Shown piece by piece: positions 4,782 to 8,846 of a stretch of DNA of 8,846 bases. Each line of letters begins with the position of its first letter. The stretch's first letter is position 1. The notes below the pieces were generated by a model. It was not told the DNA's origin. It ran no database searches and was given only the letters and a program-made list of their open reading frames with translations. Position numbers and translations under genes: made by a program. The stretch is from JAFDWI01 sp964595905 (GTDB taxonomy: Bacteria > Actinomycetota > Acidimicrobiia > Acidimicrobiales > Iamiaceae): NCBI GenBank assembly GCA_964595905.1, contig CAZQSU010000110.1, positions 1 through 8,846 on the forward strand, read 5' to 3'.

Positions 4782-6490
4782 GCGCCCGAGTCCGGCTTCT
4801 CGTCGCCGGCCCCGGCGACCGTGCCACCCGTGCCACGTGCGATCCGCACCGCCGTGTCAGATGACCCGCGGCTCGGCGGGTCACCCTCGCCCACCCAGTG
4901 GCAGCGCAACTCGTGGCCCCGGGACGTGAGGCACTTGCCGCTGGTCAGATCCCACTGCCAGCCGTGCATCCGACACGTGAGCGTCGTGCCCTCCACCACC
5001 CCGAAATGCGCCAACTCGGCCTTGAGGTGTGGACAGCGTGCCTGCATCGCCCAGTCGCCCAGCACCGTCTCCGAATCGTCGTCGCCACGCTCGGCGAACC
5101 AGCCCTCGGCGTACTCGAGCCGCTCGTCGATCAGGCACTTGAAGAACGTGTACAGGTACTCGTTGTAGGGCCCGGCCCGGTGCGCGTCGAACCGCATCGA
5201 CAGGAACAGCGTGTTCACCCAGTCGATCTCGTGATCGGCGATCAGCCGCTCGGCGAGCGCCCGCGGCACGCCGAAGCGGTAGCGGCACTTCTCACCCTCG
5301 GCCGGCCGGCGCACGACCTTGGCCGGAAAGTCGATCACCACCGACTCGTCGTCGCCCCGCACATCGCCCGCCGCAGCCGACGGGTCGCCGGTGATTCGCA
5401 GCTCCACCGGGTAGCCGATGCCCTCGGCGAAGTGCACCGACAACGCCAACAGCGGTTCGAACCAGGCCCGCAGCTCGGCGAACACGTCGACATCGGGCGC
5501 GGCCCACGCCGCCTTCTCCGCCGCGATCCGCGGTGCCTGCCGTGCCGCGTAGGCCTTCAGATACGTGGCCTTGTCGGTGAAGATCGCGTCGACCTCACCG
5601 TCGGGCAACGGATGCGTCACCGCACACGTCGTGCGCGGCCCGCCGCTGCCCGCGGGCACACGGGACACCTCCGCGGTCGAACCCGGGATCAACAGCCGGG
5701 CGTTGTCGTGGCCGTGGTCGGCGAGGTAGTCGATGAACACCGGCGCGTCCGGAAACACGTTCGCCGGGTCGTCGCCGACGTCGTTGTGTGCGAACAACTC
5801 GTCGTCGAGAAAACACGGCGGCCCCGCACTCGGGAACACATACGACGCCCCCAGATCGACCGCGTAACGCATCGCCCGGGCCAGCCCGTTCGAACGCTTC
5901 TCGAGCCCCGCCTTGGTCTTGGTCTTCGCCGGCAGGTCATAGACCATCGGATACCAGATCGCGCCCGAGAACTGCAGCAGATGCGCGTCGTAGCCCGCAT
6001 CGCCGGCGAACGCGTGCAGGGCGTCGTAGCCCAGGGGGCGGGCGTCGTTCTGGTTCAACACGATCGCCGAGCCGTCATCGACCGCCAACGCCGAATCACC
6101 CAGCGGACCGTCATTCGGCGAGGTCAACGCCGAGATCTGGATGCGCATGCCATCGAGCTCGACCGGGGTGTTGTCGGGAATGGGCAGGAAGTTCGTGAAC
6201 CCCAGCTCGCGCAGCGCATCCTCGAGATCATCGACCGGAAAATCGGGCAGCAGCACCGTCGCCGACTTCGACACGTGCCGGGCCAGGTTCTCGGCGTCGA
6301 AATGGTCATGGTGCAGATGCGACACGTACAGGTAGTCGCAGTCGCCCAACGCCGACCAGTCGAGGCCCGAGTTGTCGGGAAACACGAACCACGACGCGTA
6401 GTAGGCCGGGTACAGCCACGGATCGCACAGGATCGTGCCCCCGGCGGTGTCGAGCAACAGACCGGCGTGGCCGGTCGAAGTGATCTTCAT
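4778..6490 (-). CDS. namH: UDP-N-acetylmuramic acid hydroxylase NamH (MBL fold + Rieske domain)
   Basis: NamH hydroxylates the N-acetyl group of UDP-MurNAc to N-glycolyl, giving the glycolylated peptidoglycan known in mycobacteria; it is related to animal CMP-sialic acid hydroxylase. The 570-residue protein starts MKITSTGHAG, the usual opening of the metallo-beta-lactamase fold. The metal motif HLHHDH (58-63) follows, then SAGPPCFLDDEL (221-232). The conserved middle includes FDAHRAGPYNEYLYTFFKCL (434-453). The C-terminal Rieske [2Fe-2S] site is CPH (Cys486, His488) and CRMHGW (Cys506, His509), so both metal centres look intact. I chose the ATG at 6490 because it opens the fold correctly; the frame stays open to 6685, but that would run through the start of divergent cysS. 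GGGAGG lies 14 nt upstream, rather far. VPAGS at 278-282 comes from the CCCGCGGG palindrome. Residues about 533-570 are a low-complexity tail. Its stop overlaps the murB start. The family call rests on remembered similarity to mycobacterial NamH. Confidence 0.9.
   Translation of the reverse strand: MKITSTGHAGLLLDTAGGTILCDPWLYPAYYASWFVFPDNSGLDWSALGDCDYLYVSHLHHDHFDAENLARHVSKSATVLLPDFPVDDLEDALRELGFTNFLPIPDNTPVELDGMRIQISALTSPNDGPLGDSALAVDDGSAIVLNQNDARPLGYDALHAFAGDAGYDAHLLQFSGAIWYPMVYDLPAKTKTKAGLEKRSNGLARAMRYAVDLGASYVFPSAGPPCFLDDELFAHNDVGDDPANVFPDAPVFIDYLADHGHDNARLLIPGSTAEVSRVPAGSGGPRTTCAVTHPLPDGEVDAIFTDKATYLKAYAARQAPRIAAEKAAWAAPDVDVFAELRAWFEPLLALSVHFAEGIGYPVELRITGDPSAAAGDVRGDDESVVIDFPAKVVRRPAEGEKCRYRFGVPRALAERLIADHEIDWVNTLFLSMRFDAHRAGPYNEYLYTFFKCLIDERLEYAEGWFAERGDDDSETVLGDWAMQARCPHLKAELAHFGVVEGTTLTCRMHGWQWDLTSGKCLTSRGHELRCHWVGEGDPPSRGSSDTAVRIARGTGGTVAGAGDEKPDSGA
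5646..5659. repeat. CCCGCGGG palindrome inside namH, reads VPAGS
   Basis: CTGCCCGCGGGCAC differs from the best palindrome form at one base. On the namH strand it is read Val-Pro-Ala-Gly-Ser at residues 278-282, in a probable surface loop after LLIPGSTAEVSR. Confidence 0.5.
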
Positions 6491-6593
6491 CGTTCTGCGG
6501 TTCGCCTCCCGACGCAACGTGGCACCGAACCAGTTTGGCGCACCCACCCCCGGGCGCCACCACACACCAGGTCGGCCACTACCGTGAGCGGTC
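6491..6593. promoter_or_regulatory. 103-nt divergent promoter region between namH and cysS
   Basis: The two genes diverge, so both promoters should lie here or just inside the genes. For cysS, TACCGT at 6580-6585 fits the TANNNT pattern of actinobacterial -10 boxes. It ends 8 nt before the ATG, a distance typical of leaderless transcripts; no matching -35 is evident. For namH the only clear signal is the GGGAGG ribosome site at 6505-6510. Both assignments are tentative. Confidence 0.4.
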
Positions 6594-7958
6594 ATGCTGG
6601 CGCTCTTCGACACCGCATCCGGCAAGGTCGTGCCCTTCACCGCCCGCAACCCCGGGCAGGTGTCGATGTACGTGTGCGGACCCACGGTTTACGGGCCTCC
6701 GCACCTCGGCCACGGCCGGTTCGCGCTCGTGTTCGACGTGCTGCGCCGCTACCTCACCTACGCGGGCAACGACGTCACCCATGTGTCGAACATCACCGAC
6801 ATCGACGACAAGATCATCGCCCGCGCCGCCGAACTCGGCGTGACCCCGGAGCAGGTCGCCCGCGACAACGAAGCGATCTGGTGGGACGCCATGGACGCGC
6901 TCGGCGTACTGCGACCCACCCACGACCCCCACGCCACCGCGTACGTCGAGAAGATGGTCGCACTCGTCGAGCGCCTCGTCGACGCGGACCGTGCGTACGT
7001 CGCCGGCGACGGCGTGTACTTCAGGGCAGCGACGGTCGAGGACTACGGGCTGCTCGCCCGCCAGTCGATCGACTCGCTGCGCGCCGGCGCCCGGGTCGAG
7101 GGCCCCGACGACAAGGAATCACCGATCGACTTCGCGCTCTGGAAGTTCGCGAAGCCCGGCGAACCCGCCTGGCCCTCGCCCTGGGGCGACGGCCGGCCCG
7201 GCTGGCACACCGAATGCGTGGTCATGTCGCTCGACCTGCTGGGGGAGGGGTTCGACATCCACGGCGGCGGCCTCGACCTGGCCTTCCCCCACCACGAGAA
7301 CGAACGCGCCCAGGCCGTGGCCGACGGCAGCGACTTCGCCCACTTGTGGGTCCACAACGGCTTCGTCGAAGTCGACGGCGCCAAGATGTCCAAATCGCTC
7401 GGCAACTTCACCAACCTCGTCGAGCTGATCGACACCCACGACGCCCGCGCCTTCAGGCTGTTGGTGCTGCGCTCGCACTACCGCTCACCCATCGACGTGA
7501 ACGCGGAGTCGATCACCGACGCCGAAGCCGCACTCGACCGGCTCGACGCGTTCGCCCGACGGGTGCGCGACGCGGACCTCGCCCCGGCGCTACCCGACCC
7601 CGACGTGATGGCCCGTTTCGTCGCCGCGATGGACGACGACCTCGACACCCCCGCAGCGACCGCCGTGCTCTTCGACACCGTCCGACGCGCGAACGCCGCG
7701 CTCGATGCCGGCGACGACGCCGTCGCCGCGGCGCTCGCCGGGGCCGCCGAACAGATCACCGCCGCCTTCGGTCTCGCACTGCGTACCGACGCCGACGACG
7801 AAGCCGCCCCCGCGGACATCGAGGAGCTGGCTGCGCAACGCCAGGCCGCGCGAGCTGCCCGCGACTTCACCCGCGCGGACGAGTTGCGTGATGCGATCGC
7901 CGCAGCGGGATGGCAGATCACCGACACCCCGCATGGTCCGAAACTGACCCGTAGCTGA
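6594..7958 (+). CDS. cysS: Cysteinyl-tRNA synthetase
   Basis: CysRS charges tRNA-Cys with cysteine in the cytoplasm and is a zinc-dependent class I synthetase. The 454-residue protein has the family size. It shows MYVCGPTVYGPPHLGH (25-40) containing zinc ligand Cys28 and the HIGH-type motif HLGH (37-40), then NITDIDDKII (66-75), GWHTEC (203-208) with Cys208, and FPHHENE (231-237) with His233 and Glu237 as the remaining zinc ligands. KMSKSLGN (264-271) is the KMSKS loop. The C-terminal third is the helical anticodon-binding region, ending DFTRADELRDAIAAAGWQI, which is typical of CysRS. The related mycothiol ligase MshC was considered, but CGPTVY and the full-length C-terminus favour CysRS. The ATG has only a weak GAGCGG upstream. 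It is divergent from namH and followed by a 177-nt gap. Confidence 0.96.
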   Translation: MLALFDTASGKVVPFTARNPGQVSMYVCGPTVYGPPHLGHGRFALVFDVLRRYLTYAGNDVTHVSNITDIDDKIIARAAELGVTPEQVARDNEAIWWDAMDALGVLRPTHDPHATAYVEKMVALVERLVDADRAYVAGDGVYFRAATVEDYGLLARQSIDSLRAGARVEGPDDKESPIDFALWKFAKPGEPAWPSPWGDGRPGWHTECVVMSLDLLGEGFDIHGGGLDLAFPHHENERAQAVADGSDFAHLWVHNGFVEVDGAKMSKSLGNFTNLVELIDTHDARAFRLLVLRSHYRSPIDVNAESITDAEAALDRLDAFARRVRDADLAPALPDPDVMARFVAAMDDDLDTPAATAVLFDTVRRANAALDAGDDAVAAALAGAAEQITAAFGLALRTDADDEAAPADIEELAAQRQAARAARDFTRADELRDAIAAAGWQITDTPHGPKLTRS

Positions 7959-7987
7959 CCTCGTACACGCACCCTCGACCCGAAGAG

Positions 7988-8018
7988 TTCACAAGTCGGG
8001 GGCCGATGTGGTTAAGGT
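7988..8018 (+). promoter_or_regulatory. Possible promoter of the ProV-type gene
   Basis: TTCACA (7988-7993, five of six to TTGACA) and TAAGGT (8013-8018, fits TANNNT) are 19 nt apart, slightly long. Shifting the -10 by one base gives 18 nt. Transcription would begin near 8025, leaving a leader of about 110 nt before the ATG at 8136. Confidence 0.3.
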
Positions 8019-8097
8019 GAAAGCACGGGGAGCACGGAATTCATTTCGACGCGTCCCGAGTTCTGTCTTCGACCGTGAAGGAAGCCGCTGCAGGTTC

Positions 8098-8110
8098 GGA
8101 TCACTGATCC
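8098..8110. repeat. Small palindrome in the leader of the ProV-type gene
   Basis: GGATCACTGATCC is a perfect palindrome with one central base, 25 nt upstream of the ATG. It could be an operator half-site pair for an osmotic or substrate-responsive regulator, or chance. Confidence 0.25.
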
Positions 8111-8135
8111 AGCCCACGCAACGACCACCTCGCCC

Positions 8136-8846
8136 ATGCCCATCGTCGCCAACGGGATCTACAAGATCTTCGGCCCTGATCCACGCAAAGCGATGGCGTG
8201 GATCGAGGAGCAAAAGGCGACCGGCGCGCCCTTCTCGGCACGCGAAACCCTGCGGGAACGTGGCTACACCGTGGCCGTCGACGACGCCACGTTCACCATC
8301 GAAGACGGCGAGTTCTTCGTCATCATGGGGCTTTCCGGGTCGGGCAAGTCCACGCTCGTGCGCACCCTGAACCGCCTGCACGACGCCACCGGCGGCACCG
8401 TCGAGGTCAACGGCATCGACGTCGGCTCGCTCAGCCCCAAGGAACTGCGCAAGCTGCGCGCCGAGCACATGTCGATGGTGTTCCAGCACTTCGCGCTGCT
8501 CCCGCACCGCACCGTGCGTGACAACGCCGCATTCGGCCTCACGATGCACGACCTGTCGAAGGCCGAGCGGATGGAGCGGGCCGATCGGGCACTCACCCAG
8601 GTGGGACTCGAAGGCTGGGGCGACTCATTGCCCGACGAGCTCTCCGGCGGGATGCGCCAACGGGTCGGGCTCGCCCGGGCACTCGCCACCGAGGCCAACA
8701 TCCTGTTGATGGACGAGGCGTTCAGCGCCCTCGACCCGCTCATCAAACGCGAGATGCAGGACCAGATGATCGAGCTGCAGTCCGAGCTGCGCCGCACCAT
8801 CGTGTTCATCACCCACGACCTGAACGAGGCGATGCGCCTGGGTGAC
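8136..8846 (+). CDS. Glycine betaine/proline ABC transporter ATP-binding protein, ProV/OpuAA type (3' partial)
   Basis: The frame runs off the right edge after 237 residues. It is the ATPase that powers uptake of compatible solutes such as glycine betaine or proline; the permease and binding protein should follow outside the window. The N-terminal KIFGPDPRKAMAWIEE (10-25), placed before the nucleotide-binding core, is characteristic of ProV/OpuAA. The core is complete as far as seen: Walker A GLSGSGKST (65-73), Q-loop Gln117 in VFQHFALLPHRTV, signature LSGGMRQRV (169-177), Walker B ILLMDEAFSALD (189-200) and switch His227 in FITHDLNEAMRLGD. CBS regulatory domains, if present, lie beyond the edge. 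I chose the ATG at 8136, the only standard start after the in-frame TGA at 8076, but it has no ribosome site. A GAAGGAAG (8077-8084) sits before an in-frame CTG at 8088. The substrate is inferred from the family and not shown. Confidence 0.93.
   Translation, partial: MPIVANGIYKIFGPDPRKAMAWIEEQKATGAPFSARETLRERGYTVAVDDATFTIEDGEFFVIMGLSGSGKSTLVRTLNRLHDATGGTVEVNGIDVGSLSPKELRKLRAEHMSMVFQHFALLPHRTVRDNAAFGLTMHDLSKAERMERADRALTQVGLEGWGDSLPDELSGGMRQRVGLARALATEANILLMDEAFSALDPLIKREMQDQMIELQSELRRTIVFITHDLNEAMRLGD

Noticed and set aside
6491..6685. N-terminal extension of namH to an upstream ATG at 6685
   Set aside because: It would overlap the start of divergent cysS by 92 nt, and the added residues are unlike the fold, which begins properly at MKITSTGHAG.
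4898..7891. A very long open frame on the plus strand, antisense to namH and overlapping cysS in another frame
   Set aside because: Its product is Arg/Pro/His-rich with no recognisable domain. Long antisense frames are expected in GC-rich DNA, and both overlapped genes have clear catalytic motifs.
6594..7958. MshC (mycothiol ligase) as an alternative to CysS
   Set aside because: CGPTVY, the full set of zinc ligands and the complete anticodon-binding C-terminus fit cysteinyl-tRNA synthetase better.
7979..8000. CCCGA/TCGGG stem after cysS as a terminator
   Set aside because: Only 5 bp with a 12-nt loop and no T tract; it also overlaps the candidate -35 box.

Overview
This is a GC-rich window with long, densely packed open frames and frequent GTG/ATG starts. 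It looks like chromosomal DNA of a high-GC actinobacterium. The protein flavour (NamH, a type I MurB, and a Gly-rich Tat-type secreted protein with a PqqD-like head) suggests the Acidimicrobiia (Ilumatobacter-like), but that is an inference; the phylum is safer than the class.

Layout, left to right. (1) nt 1-1218 (+) is the 3' part of a gene that enters from outside the window. It has a type I restriction HsdR-type C-terminal region followed by an AlbA_2/Schlafen-like domain. (2) nt 1219-1504 is a gap between convergent genes. It holds a 7-bp hairpin just after the first gene, a strong Shine-Dalgarno followed by GTG with no convincing gene, and a perfect 24-bp inverted repeat. (3) nt 1505-1810 (-) is a small winged-helix-like protein of unknown function. 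(4) nt 1933-3138 (-) is a PqqD-like domain, then a twin-arginine-type signal, then a long glycine-rich exported domain. (5) nt 3139-3629 is a 491-nt gap without a convincing gene; it carries one copy of an interspersed repeat. (6) nt 3630-6490 (-) is a two-gene unit, namH then murB, whose stop and start overlap by 4 nt. (7) nt 6594-7958 (+) is cysS, divergent from namH. (8) nt 8136 to the right edge (+) is the N-terminal 237 residues of a ProV/OpuAA-type glycine betaine/proline ABC transporter ATPase.

The best functional story is namH-murB. MurB makes UDP-N-acetylmuramic acid. NamH, an N-terminal metallo-beta-lactamase fold plus C-terminal Rieske domain protein known from mycobacteria, hydroxylates that same nucleotide to the N-glycolyl form. 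Here the two genes are translationally coupled, so substrate maker and modifier are produced together. This predicts N-glycolylated peptidoglycan in this organism.

The most unusual non-gene signal is a palindrome around CCCGCGGG (best form GTGCCCGCGGGCAC) seen six times in 8.8 kb. Three copies lie inside unrelated genes, always in the frame that reads Val-Pro-Ala-Gly. One lies at the end of the small winged-helix gene. Two are intergenic, share a longer 28-nt unit (25/28 identical, same orientation) and bracket the glycine-rich gene. No rRNA, tRNA, CRISPR array or recognisable insertion sequence was seen.
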